Source: Aquifex sp. (lineage in GTDB: Bacteria; Aquificota; Aquificia; Aquificales; Aquificaceae). Taken from it: DNA of 6,384 nucleotides. The notes beneath the pieces are model-generated. The model did no database searches, was not told the DNA's origin, and was given only the letters and a program-made list of their open reading frames with translations. Positions 1 through 5,739 of this stretch are shown here, in pieces (positions within the stretch are counted from its first letter, which is position 1; each line of letters begins with the position of its first letter). A program made the translations under genes and the position numbers. The stretch lies in NCBI GenBank assembly GCA_003978875.1, contig QNXQ01000057.1:1-6384 (forward strand), written 5' to 3'.

Positions 1-21
1 CTACCCCTATACAAGGGGTAG
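1..21 (-). terminator. Perfect hairpin at window edge, possible terminator
   Basis: Positions 1-7 (CTACCCC) pair perfectly with 15-21 (GGGGTAG), and T8-A14 adds one more pair. This leaves a five-base loop. Read on the minus strand it would close the candidate RNA, and any U-tract would lie just outside the window. Read on the plus strand, no T-run follows, which argues against a plus-strand terminator. Confidence 0.25.
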
Positions 22-30
22 GAACTACTA

Positions 31-64
31 CTCCCTATTCCCGCAAGAAGCGGGAACTCGGGAG
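31..64. other. Two-tier hairpin, 7 bp plus 5 bp
   Basis: The inner stem pairs 38-44 (TTCCCGC) with 50-56 (GCGGGAA) around loop AAGAA. The outer stem pairs 31-35 (CTCCC) with 60-64 (GGGAG) across a small asymmetric internal loop of 2 against 3 bases. All twelve pairs are Watson-Crick. A stacked, GC-rich arrangement like this is unlikely to be random in DNA of this composition. Confidence 0.6.
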
Positions 65-133
65 ATACTTTTGTGCCCTCCACCCATTTCGGGCTTCTTC
101 GGGCTAAATCCAAAGTCTAACCCTGCCGGGCTG

Positions 134-151
134 GGGTCTCTGTCAAGACCC
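134..151. other. Hairpin GGGTCT/AGACCC
   Basis: Positions 134-139 pair with 146-151 around a six-base loop. On the minus strand this would be the 5' hairpin of the candidate RNA, starting a few bases after the inferred start. On the plus strand it is followed by the T-rich but interrupted stretch 152-166, so a weak plus-strand terminator for something to the left remains possible. Confidence 0.5.
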
Positions 152-161
152 TCTGTATATT

Positions 162-189
162 ATTTTAACACTTTTGATAAGCTTTGCAA
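162..189 (-). promoter_or_regulatory. Sigma70-like promoter facing left
   Basis: On the minus strand TTGCAA (189-184, 4 of 6 to the -35 consensus) is separated by 16 bases from TAAAAT (167-162, 5 of 6 to the -10 consensus). A start near 156-153 would lie immediately before the 134-151 hairpin. TTGCAA is its own reverse complement, and the region is AT-rich, so chance is possible. Confidence 0.35.
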
Positions 190-210
190 TCAAAAACGCC
201 AACTGTTTGC

Positions 211-218
211 AGGAGGTG
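211..218 (+). promoter_or_regulatory. Strong Shine-Dalgarno site that sets the FadL start
   Basis: AGGAGGTG lies just before ATG at 222, with 5 bases between GGAGG and the start codon. It places translation at 222 rather than at the in-frame TTG at 174, and the resulting N-terminus is a clean signal peptide. Confidence 0.85.
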
Positions 219-221
219 GAT

Positions 222-1439
222 ATGAAAAGGTCCTTGCTCGCTTTAGCACTTATGGTACCAGCTCTTTCATTAGCTGTAGGATACAGAATTCCTGAACAAT
301 CCATCCGTTCTACCGGTACCGCCGCTGCATACACTTCAACTGCCGAGCATGCGGATGCCGTATACTTCAACCCTGCCAATATGAGTTTTCTAAAGGGTAA
401 TTGGCTTTTCGAAACAGGTGTAAGGTTTATCTACCTTCCTAAGATAAATTTCAGCGGAGAAGTCTATGACCCTATACGTAAGACCTATGTACAAGTTAAA
501 GCTGATTCTTCAGCTGAAAGTCATATAGTTCCCTACTTTCACTTAGTGTTTCCAGAATACAGAGGCTTTAGATTCGGTATATCTTTTGTGACACCGGGAG
601 GGCTTTCCAAAAAATGGGATGAAGTTCCAACGAGCGCCTATGCAAAGGAATTTACCCTGAAAATCTACGAGCTTGATTTTGCAACTTCCTATAAATTGAG
701 CAGAAACTTTGCCGTAGGTGGAGGACTGAGAGCGGTTTACGCTTCGGGCAAAGTAAAACTTCTATATCCTGGGGTTTATGAACTTAAGCTAGACGGTGAT
801 ACAGATGTAAAACCTGCCTACTACCTCTCCCTAACCTACAAACCCTTTGAAAACATAACCCTTTCTGCTCTGTATCGTTCAAAAGTAGACCTTGATATAA
901 AAGGTGATGCAAGAGGATATATAGGAACTTATAAAGTCGACACTTCGGGTGATGTAAGTATTCCTCTGCCTGCGGAACTGAGGCTTTCCGCATCTTATAA
1001 ATTGAGAAATACTACCTTTGAGTTTACTCTGGAAAGAACCTTCTGGTCTTCCTACGATTACCTTGATTTTAACTACAACGACCAAGTTGTTGAAAATCAG
1101 TTTGGAAAACCTCAAGAGAAAGACTGGGAAGATGTAAACACCTACAGGTTTGGATTAATGCACAGGTTTAACGATAAATTTGAGGGTATGTTGGGATTAG
1201 CTTACAGTGAATCACCTATTCCTACAAAGAGTTTAGGATTTGAGTTGCCAGAACCCAAAAGTGTATGGATACTCTCTTTAGGTGGTATATACAACATAAC
1301 GAAAAACTGGGAAGTAGGTTTTGCATACCTGTACCTTGCGGATAACGATAGGGGTGTAAACAATCAGAGAATTAGAAACGGTGAATTCTCAAATATAAGT
1401 GCCCATTTAATTACCTTATCGATAGGGGCTAGATTTTAG
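222..1439 (+). CDS. FadL/OmpP1/TodX family outer-membrane channel
   Basis: A 405-residue outer-membrane beta-barrel of the family that moves fatty acids, aromatic compounds or other hydrophobic solutes across the outer membrane. The N-terminus (Met-Lys-Arg, then a hydrophobic run to about residue 19) is a Sec signal peptide. The mature start, GYRIPEQS, is typical of the family and contributes to the plug. The family signature ADAVYFNPANMS is at about residues 44-55, with NPA at 50-52. Alternating beta-strand patterns fill the remainder, and the chain ends in Phe, as expected for BAM-dependent barrels. An upstream TTG at 174 would put 16 extra residues before the signal peptide and is rejected. 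The gene appears monocistronic: an 80-base gap follows. The substrate cannot be inferred from sequence. Confidence 0.9.
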   Translation: MKRSLLALALMVPALSLAVGYRIPEQSIRSTGTAAAYTSTAEHADAVYFNPANMSFLKGNWLFETGVRFIYLPKINFSGEVYDPIRKTYVQVKADSSAESHIVPYFHLVFPEYRGFRFGISFVTPGGLSKKWDEVPTSAYAKEFTLKIYELDFATSYKLSRNFAVGGGLRAVYASGKVKLLYPGVYELKLDGDTDVKPAYYLSLTYKPFENITLSALYRSKVDLDIKGDARGYIGTYKVDTSGDVSIPLPAELRLSASYKLRNTTFEFTLERTFWSSYDYLDFNYNDQVVENQFGKPQEKDWEDVNTYRFGLMHRFNDKFEGMLGLAYSESPIPTKSLGFELPEPKSVWILSLGGIYNITKNWEVGFAYLYLADNDRGVNNQRIRNGEFSNISAHLITLSIGARF

Positions 1440-1458
1440 CTTCCTTTCTTTCTTCCCT
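1440..1458 (+). other. Uninterrupted polypyrimidine tract after the FadL stop
   Basis: The 19 bases directly after the TAG stop are all C or T, and pyrimidine richness continues to about 1473. There is no hairpin, so it is not an intrinsic terminator. A C/U-rich unstructured 3' end could serve as a Rho loading region, but that is inference. Confidence 0.4.
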
Positions 1459-1503
1459 ATTTTCTACACTTCCCAACAAAAGAGTTATGCTATCAGAAAT
1501 ATC

Positions 1504-1509
1504 TATAAA
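1504..1509 (+). promoter_or_regulatory. -10-like hexamer close to the miaB start
   Basis: TATAAA (5 of 6 to consensus) ends 10 bases before the miaB ATG at 1520. I see no good -35 element at the right spacing. If used, transcription would begin at about 1516-1520, giving a leaderless or nearly leaderless mRNA. This fits the lack of a Shine-Dalgarno sequence before miaB. Confidence 0.35.
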
Positions 1510-1519
1510 TTAAATATCT

Positions 1520-2842
1520 ATGAGCAAGAAATTCTTTATAAAAACTTTCGGATGCCAGATGAACTTTAACGATAGTGAAAGAATAAGGGGACTTCTCAAG
1601 ACTATCGGATACGAACCTACGGACAATTGGGAAGAAGCTGATTTAATAATTTTAAATACATGTACTATAAGAGAGAAACCGGACCAAAAGGTTTTATCTC
1701 ACCTTGGAGAATACAAGAAGATAAAGGAGAAGAATCCTAACGCTCTTATAGCCGTTGCAGGATGTCTTGCACAGAGGGCTGGTTGGGAGCTTGTAAAGAA
1801 GGCTCCCGTAATAGATATAATGTTCTCTTCCTTCAATATGCATCAACTTCCCGAACTTATAAACCAGGCACAAGCCGGGTATAAGGCAATAGCTATACTG
1901 GAAACTCCTCCGGAAGATGAGGATAAGATATGGGAATACCCTGTAGAAAGGGACAACAAATACTGTGCATATGTAACCATAATCAAGGGATGTGATAAGA
2001 ACTGTACTTACTGCGTTGTGCCGAGAACGAGGGGAAAAGAAAGGTCAAGGTCTCTTCACAGCATTCTTGACGAAGTAAAAAGGTTAATTGATGACGGTGT
2101 GAGGGAAATTCACCTTCTGGGACAAAACGTTACAGCTTGGGGCAAAGATTTTGAAAAACCTATACCCTTCTCAGAACTCCTCTACCAAGCATCCAAAATA
2201 GACGGAGTCGAAAGGATAAGATTCACTACCGGACACCCTAGGGATCTCACCGATGACATCATAGAGGCAATGGCAGATATACCTCAGGTTTGCAACGCTC
2301 TGCACCTGCCTTTCCAAGCAGGCTCAAACAGAATTCTGGCTTTAATGGATAGGGGGTATACGAAGGAGGAGTATTTAGAAAAGGTATATAAGCTAAAGGA
2401 AGCTGTAAAAGACATAGCGATGTCTACAGATGTAATCGTAGGTTTCCCAACGGAAACCGAGGAGGATTTTGAACACACTCTCGATGTCCTTGAAAAAGTA
2501 AAGTTTGAACAAGTTTTCTCCTTTAAGTTCTCTCCCAGACCCGGAACTCCCGCAGCTCAAATGCAAGGCCAAGTTGAAGACGAAGTGAAAACGGAGAGAA
2601 TGAGAAGATTGCTCGAACTACAAAAAAGTATCTTGGCGGAAGTTGCAAAGAGATACGAGGGTACGGTTCAAGAAGTTCTCGTAGAGGAAGAGAAAAACGG
2701 AGAGCTTATAGGAAGAACTACGACCAATAAGTGGGCTTCCTTTAGTGGAGACAAATCTCTTCTCGGAAAGATTGTGAAAATTAAAGTTGTTAAATCTTCA
2801 CCTTTTAGTTTAGAGGGTGAGTTTCTGGAGGTGATAAAATGA
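1520..2842 (+). CDS. miaB: MiaB, tRNA-2-methylthio-N6-dimethylallyladenosine synthase
   Basis: A 440-residue radical-SAM methylthiotransferase that adds a 2-methylthio group to i6A37 in tRNAs reading UNN codons. The N-terminal UPF0004 domain carries the three auxiliary-cluster cysteines: C12 (FGCQMN), C48 (NTCTIRE) and C82 (AGCLAQ). The radical-SAM CxxxCxxC motif is C158, C162 and C165 within GCDKNCTYCVVP, and the MiaB-type RTRGKERSR follows. A TRAM RNA-binding domain occupies about 375-437. All six cluster cysteines are present and the length is normal. FGCQMN and CTYCVVP favour MiaB over RimO or MtaB. The start at 1520 gives the canonical N-terminus but has no Shine-Dalgarno sequence. The 3' end overlaps the next gene by 4 bases (ATGA), which suggests coupled translation. 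Confidence 0.97.
   Translation: MSKKFFIKTFGCQMNFNDSERIRGLLKTIGYEPTDNWEEADLIILNTCTIREKPDQKVLSHLGEYKKIKEKNPNALIAVAGCLAQRAGWELVKKAPVIDIMFSSFNMHQLPELINQAQAGYKAIAILETPPEDEDKIWEYPVERDNKYCAYVTIIKGCDKNCTYCVVPRTRGKERSRSLHSILDEVKRLIDDGVREIHLLGQNVTAWGKDFEKPIPFSELLYQASKIDGVERIRFTTGHPRDLTDDIIEAMADIPQVCNALHLPFQAGSNRILALMDRGYTKEEYLEKVYKLKEAVKDIAMSTDVIVGFPTETEEDFEHTLDVLEKVKFEQVFSFKFSPRPGTPAAQMQGQVEDEVKTERMRRLLELQKSILAEVAKRYEGTVQEVLVEEEKNGELIGRTTTNKWASFSGDKSLLGKIVKIKVVKSSPFSLEGEFLEVIK
2827..2833 (+). promoter_or_regulatory. Shine-Dalgarno site inside the miaB 3' end
   Basis: GGAGGTG lies within the last codons of miaB, 5 bases before the ATG at 2839. It supports the overlapping start of the BFN gene and translation from a shared mRNA. 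Confidence 0.8.
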
Positions 2843-3336
2843 GCGAGTTTGTTGAAATGGAAGTTCACGGTATCACATTGGATCCGACAACACAAATGCC
2901 GATAGTAGTCTTAAAGGGAAGAGATGATGAAAACCTCATTTTACCTATATGGATAGGAGCCTTTGAAGCTAACGGAATAGCTATGAAACTTCAGGGAGTT
3001 GAACCTCCCAGACCCATGACTTACGAACTCTTGAAAAACATAATTACCGAGATGGGAGGAAATGTTGAAAAGATTGTAATAAACGATTTAAAGGAAAGCA
3101 CTTATTATGCGGAAATATATATAAACCAGGGGAACAACACCTTAATAATAGACTCAAGACCCAGCGACGCTATAAATCTCGCTCTTAGATTCGGTGCACC
3201 GATTTACGTTGCCCAGCATGTTCTTGACCAATCAAAGTTGCCCGAGCCGGATGAAGATGAAGAAAAGAGAAAATTAAGAGAATGGCTTGAAAATATAAAA
3301 CCTGAGGATTTCGAAATAGGGGGAGAGAAAAGTTAA
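2839..3336 (+). CDS. Bifunctional nuclease (BFN, DUF151) family protein
   Basis: A 165-residue single-domain protein of the BFN/DUF151 family, which also includes the Thermotoga protein TM0160. Plant members have been reported to have DNase and RNase activity; bacterial roles are poorly defined. Visible family features are LPIWIGAFEANGIAM (35-49), PPRPMTYELL (56-65) and the signature DSRPSDAINLALR (105-117), followed by PIYV and a terminal KPEDFE segment (154-159). An acidic-basic stretch at about 136-147 precedes the C-terminal helix. There is no signal peptide, so the protein should be cytoplasmic. The 4-base overlap with miaB points to one operon and hints at an RNA-related job, but that is inference. 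Family assignment is firm; enzyme activity here is not shown. Confidence 0.92.
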   Translation: MSEFVEMEVHGITLDPTTQMPIVVLKGRDDENLILPIWIGAFEANGIAMKLQGVEPPRPMTYELLKNIITEMGGNVEKIVINDLKESTYYAEIYINQGNNTLIIDSRPSDAINLALRFGAPIYVAQHVLDQSKLPEPDEDEEKRKLREWLENIKPEDFEIGGEKS

Positions 3337-3340
3337 TTCC

Positions 3341-3349
3341 TGTTAGAAT
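3341..3349 (+). promoter_or_regulatory. Extended -10-like element before the GH114 gene
   Basis: TGT followed by TAGAAT forms a TGN-extended -10 pattern ending 10 bases before the TTG start at 3360. No clear -35 is visible, as can be the case for extended -10 promoters. If used it would give a leader of only a few bases. The gene may also be read from the miaB promoter, since the gap after BFN is only 23 bases. Confidence 0.3.
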
Positions 3350-3359
3350 ATACCCTGGT

Positions 3360-4163
3360 TTGCGTTTCTCGTGGTTTAACATACTCTTTTCTCTGTCTCT
3401 ACTATTTATCTTTACCTGCGGTGGTGGTTCATCCGAAGAAAAAAGAGAGCTTAATACTAACACAACTTGGTATATACAACTTCAGGGGGAAATAGATATA
3501 TCGAAGAACGTTAATCTTTACGATATTGATTTATTTGATGCTTCAGAGGAAGTTATAAGAAAGCTTAAGTCCCAGGGAAAAACCGTAATATGCTATTTCA
3601 ATGCAGGAGCTTATGAGCCTTGGCGACCCGATGCGGGAGAATTTCCCGATGAAGTTCTGGGCAAGCAGTTAGAAGGTTGGAAAGAGGAAAGATGGCTTGA
3701 TATAAGAAATCCTGAAGTGAGAAAAATTATGCTAAACAGACTGGTTTTGGCAAAGAAAAAGGGATGTGACGGGGTTGATCCGGATAATGTTGACGGTTAT
3801 AAGAACGATACCGGTTTTAACATAACTTATGAAGACCAGCTTGAATACAATAAATACATTGCCGAGCAAGCCCATAGCCTGGGTTTACTCATAGGCTTAA
3901 AAAACGATGGAGAACAGGTTAAAGACCTGGTGAATTTCTTTGATTTTTCCGTTCAAGAGGAATGCCACCAATACGGGGAGTGCCACTATTACTATCCTTT
4001 TATAGAACAGGGTAAACCTGTATTCAACATAGAATACAACAACGACTATGTTTACAACCGCACGGAGAGAAATAAACTTTGCAATCAAGCAAAGAAGGAA
4101 GGGTTTATGACTGCAATATATAACCTGGAACTTGACGGAAAACTCTTCCTTCCCTGTTGGTAA
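3360..4163 (+). CDS. GH114-type glycoside hydrolase, secreted or lipoprotein
   Basis: A 267-residue (beta/alpha)8 protein of the GH114/TM1410-like group. Characterised members are endo-alpha-1,4-polygalactosaminidases. The first 19 residues form a hydrophobic export signal ending at C20 (IFTC, then GGGSSEE). This resembles a lipobox, though Phe and Thr at -2 and -1 are not ideal, so lipid anchoring is likely rather than certain. Family motifs are CYFNAGAYEPWR (78-89), GWKEERWLDIRNP (106-118), GCDGVDPDNVDGY (135-147), NDTGFN, GLKND (179-183) and QEECHQYGEC (199-208). The carboxylates in DPDNVD and the EEC glutamates are candidate catalytic residues. Seven cysteines outside the cytoplasm may form disulfides. 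The start is TTG without a Shine-Dalgarno sequence, but no other in-frame start gives the export signal. The gene converges on nth. The substrate is inferred from the family only. Confidence 0.85.
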   Translation: MRFSWFNILFSLSLLFIFTCGGGSSEEKRELNTNTTWYIQLQGEIDISKNVNLYDIDLFDASEEVIRKLKSQGKTVICYFNAGAYEPWRPDAGEFPDEVLGKQLEGWKEERWLDIRNPEVRKIMLNRLVLAKKKGCDGVDPDNVDGYKNDTGFNITYEDQLEYNKYIAEQAHSLGLLIGLKNDGEQVKDLVNFFDFSVQEECHQYGECHYYYPFIEQGKPVFNIEYNNDYVYNRTERNKLCNQAKKEGFMTAIYNLELDGKLFLPCW

Positions 4164-4180
4164 GGTGCATTCATATTCCT

Positions 4181-4828
4181 TTAACTCTCAAAGCATTTAC
4201 CGCAAAATCTTTCTATCGGACATAAGCTACATTTGGGATTTCTGGGAAGGCATATTGTCTGTCCGAAGGCAACCAAGAGGTAATTGATATCGCTCCAGAG
4301 TTTTTGAGGGACTATTTCCATAAGTTTGAATTCTGTTTCTGTGGGATTATTCGTTTTCACCAAACACCAGCGATTTACTATTCTGTGGACATGAACGTCT
4401 ACCACTATTGCAGGCTTATTAAATCCTTTTGATAGAACAAGGTTGCCAACTTTTCTTCCGACACCGGGAAGTTTCAAAAGTTCTTCCAGTTTATCGGGAA
4501 CCCTTTTGCCATATTTATTTACAAGAATTTCCGCAATCTCCTTCAATTGTCTAGCTTTTACCCTGTAGAATCCAACGGGGTAAATCATCTTTTCTATTTC
4601 CTCTGTTGAAAGGTTCAGTAAATCTTCAACGGATTTAACCCTTTCAAAAAAACTCTTGCAGACTTTCCAAGTCAGTTCATCCTTAGTCCTCGTGGAGAGC
4701 AGTGCACAAACGAGAACACGGAAAGGGTCATTGTTGTGTTGAGCTATCATATGAACAACGGGAGCATTCCACTTTGGAAATTCTTTACGGAGTATATCCA
4801 AAACTTTAGTCAAATCCTCTTTTTTCAT
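4181..4828 (-). CDS. nth: Endonuclease III, DNA glycosylase/AP lyase
   Basis: A 215-residue base-excision-repair enzyme that removes oxidised pyrimidines and cleaves the abasic site. The helix-hairpin-helix LPGVGRKVG (120-128) contains the catalytic lysine K126, and the catalytic aspartate is D144 in VDVHVHR. The [4Fe-4S] loop is intact: C193, C200, C203 and C209 have the family spacing C-x6-C-x2-C-x5-C. Length matches E. coli Nth (211). The substrate-pocket segment reads LLSTRTKDE instead of the E. coli LLSAQATD, and VDVHVHRIVNR is closer to archaeal enzymes than to VDTHIFRV. Both suggest an archaeal-like lineage, possibly ancient transfer. No Shine-Dalgarno sequence precedes the ATG. The gene ends 17 bases from the convergent GH114 gene, with no hairpin between them. 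Confidence 0.95.
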   Translation of the reverse strand: MKKEDLTKVLDILRKEFPKWNAPVVHMIAQHNNDPFRVLVCALLSTRTKDELTWKVCKSFFERVKSVEDLLNLSTEEIEKMIYPVGFYRVKARQLKEIAEILVNKYGKRVPDKLEELLKLPGVGRKVGNLVLSKGFNKPAIVVDVHVHRIVNRWCLVKTNNPTETEFKLMEIVPQKLWSDINYLLVAFGQTICLPRNPKCSLCPIERFCGKCFES

Positions 4829-4837
4829 AGAGATTTT

Positions 4838-4843
4838 ATTGTA
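4838..4843 (-). promoter_or_regulatory. -10-like hexamer close to the nth start
   Basis: On the minus strand TACAAT (5 of 6 to consensus) lies 9 bases before the nth ATG at 4828. No convincing -35 is visible. A start at the usual 6-7 bases downstream would leave a leader of about 2-3 bases, matching the lack of a Shine-Dalgarno sequence. Confidence 0.35.
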
Positions 4844-4900
4844 AGGAACAAATCCCGCCTACCGATTTATGACTAAAATCATGTGGTCTGTATCATACTC

Positions 4901-4914
4901 TTTAAACTTTAAAC
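4901..4914 (+). repeat. Tandem heptamer TTTAAAC x2 in the divergent intergenic region
   Basis: Two head-to-tail copies of TTTAAAC lie in the 221-base region between nth and the activase gene. Each contains the palindrome TTTAAA. They could be a regulator site or part of a -35 region, but AT-rich DNA easily produces such repeats by chance. Confidence 0.3.
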
Positions 4915-4937
4915 TAAGCGGTATGTTTGTTTATACA
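4909..4937 (+). promoter_or_regulatory. Weak candidate promoter for the activase operon
   Basis: TTAAAC (4909-4914), a 17-base spacer and TATACA (4932-4937) resemble a -35/-10 pair, with 3 of 6 and 4 of 6 matches. It would give a leader of about 105 bases before the ATG at 5050. The rest of 4844-5049 holds no gene or stable hairpin that I can support. Confidence 0.22.
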
Positions 4938-5049
4938 AGGGAAGGAAAGATTATTGATACAAAGTCCATTAGAGGGAATTTTTACAACTACTTAATTAGT
5001 GGAATTGTAAGTTTTCGACTTTATAGGGAGTTTAGGGGAGGTATACGGA

Positions 5050-5739
5050 ATGCTGACCGTTGGATTGGATGTGGGTTCTACTACCGTAAAAGCGGTAGTT
5101 ATAGATGAAAATAAAAATATAGTCTGGAAAGACTATCAGAGGCATAAAACTAAACAAATTGAAAAAACCCTTGGAGCGTTGAAGTTTTTTCCCGATGCAG
5201 AGGTAATTTGTGATGTCGGTGGACAGGATATAAAGGTAATAACTCTGAGGGATGGAAAAATAAAGGATTTCCGATTGAATACCCAATGTTCTGCGGGAAA
5301 CGGGTATTACCTTCAATCTACTGCAAATAGATTCGGGTACAGAATTGAGGAATATGCGGAAGTTGCTTTCAGAGCAAAGTACTGTCCCTCCTTTAATTTT
5401 GGGTGTGCTGTTTTTCTTGAAGCGGACATAGTAAACTTTCAGCAACTCGGTTGGACAGCGGAGGAGATAATGGCAGGGCTTGCTAAAGTTTTACCTCTCA
5501 ACGTATGGCTGTACGTTATGCAAGAGCCGAATTTAAGAAGACTCGGAAAGGTTTTTGTCCTTCAAGGAGGAACACATAAAAATCTGGCAGTTGTAAAAGC
5601 CCAAATTGATTATATAAAGTCAAAAGTTCCTGAAGCAAAAGTTTACGTTCACCCTATGGGTAGCGTTGCCGGAGCAATAGGTGCTGCTTTGGAGGCAAAA
5701 AGGGTGATGGATAGAAAGAGGGAGGGTGTTTTAGTATGA
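5050..5739 (+). CDS. BadF/HgdC-type ATPase, acyl-CoA dehydratase activase-like, internally shortened
   Basis: A 229-residue ASKHA-fold ATPase. In this family ATP hydrolysis drives low-potential electrons from a dimer-bridging [4Fe-4S] cluster to a 2-hydroxyacyl-CoA dehydratase or related acceptor. Phosphate motif 1 is DVGSTTVK (7-14), phosphate motif 2 is DVGGQD (55-60), and an adenosine-loop motif QGGTHKN is at 172-178. Cluster-ligand candidates are C80 (NTQCSAGNG) and C119 (FGCAVF). The two phosphate motifs are only 48 residues apart, against about 95 in HgdC. The segment before about residue 40 resembles the first BadF repeat of long DUF2229 proteins (VWKDYQRH). From about residue 43 it matches the second repeat. 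The start has a strong Shine-Dalgarno (AGGGGAGGT, 5034-5042). The stop overlaps the next gene by 4 bases. Family is firm; activity is doubtful. Confidence 0.85.
   Translation: MLTVGLDVGSTTVKAVVIDENKNIVWKDYQRHKTKQIEKTLGALKFFPDAEVICDVGGQDIKVITLRDGKIKDFRLNTQCSAGNGYYLQSTANRFGYRIEEYAEVAFRAKYCPSFNFGCAVFLEADIVNFQQLGWTAEEIMAGLAKVLPLNVWLYVMQEPNLRRLGKVFVLQGGTHKNLAVVKAQIDYIKSKVPEAKVYVHPMGSVAGAIGAALEAKRVMDRKREGVLV

Larger units (their letters stand above)
1..155 (-). ncRNA. Candidate structured small RNA, unknown family
   Basis: This block has no credible reading frame, is about 55% G+C by my count of positions 1-150, and folds locally. Hairpins are at 1-21, 31-64 and 134-151, with a direct repeat TTCGGGCT at 88-95 and 98-105 between them. 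In AT-rich thermophile genomes, GC-rich non-coding islands often mark structured RNAs. Hairpins fold on either strand, so orientation is uncertain. I chose minus because a promoter-like pair at 162-189 points left and would start a transcript near 156-153, and because the 1-21 hairpin could end it. I do not recognise tRNA, tmRNA, SRP RNA, RNase P RNA, 6S RNA or a known riboswitch. It could instead be the end of a plus-strand RNA or an untranslated region from left of the window. Confidence 0.35.

Noticed and set aside
1..155. 6S RNA, tmRNA or SRP RNA identity for the hairpin block
   Set aside because: The fold is several separate hairpins rather than one long rod with a central bubble, and the SRP tetraloop region and tmRNA acceptor/T-arm sequences are absent.
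174..221. Upstream in-frame TTG start for the FadL gene
   Set aside because: It would add 16 polar residues before the signal peptide and lacks a Shine-Dalgarno. The ATG at 222 has an excellent one.
71..295. 74-residue plus-strand reading frame
   Set aside because: It crosses the structured GC-rich block and the FadL signal-peptide region in another frame, has no recognisable protein features and no good ribosome-binding site.
4164..4180. Intrinsic terminator between the GH114 gene and nth
   Set aside because: No inverted repeat of useful length is present in or around the gap.
4869..5108. 79-residue plus-strand reading frame in the nth/activase gap
   Set aside because: It has no Shine-Dalgarno, no recognisable motif, and overlaps the well-supported activase start by 59 bases. 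It is most likely an open frame by chance in AT-rich DNA.
5032..5445. 137-residue minus-strand reading frame inside the activase gene
   Set aside because: It is antisense to conserved activase motifs, with a composition (rich in Tyr, Ile, Phe, Ser) typical of a shadow frame.
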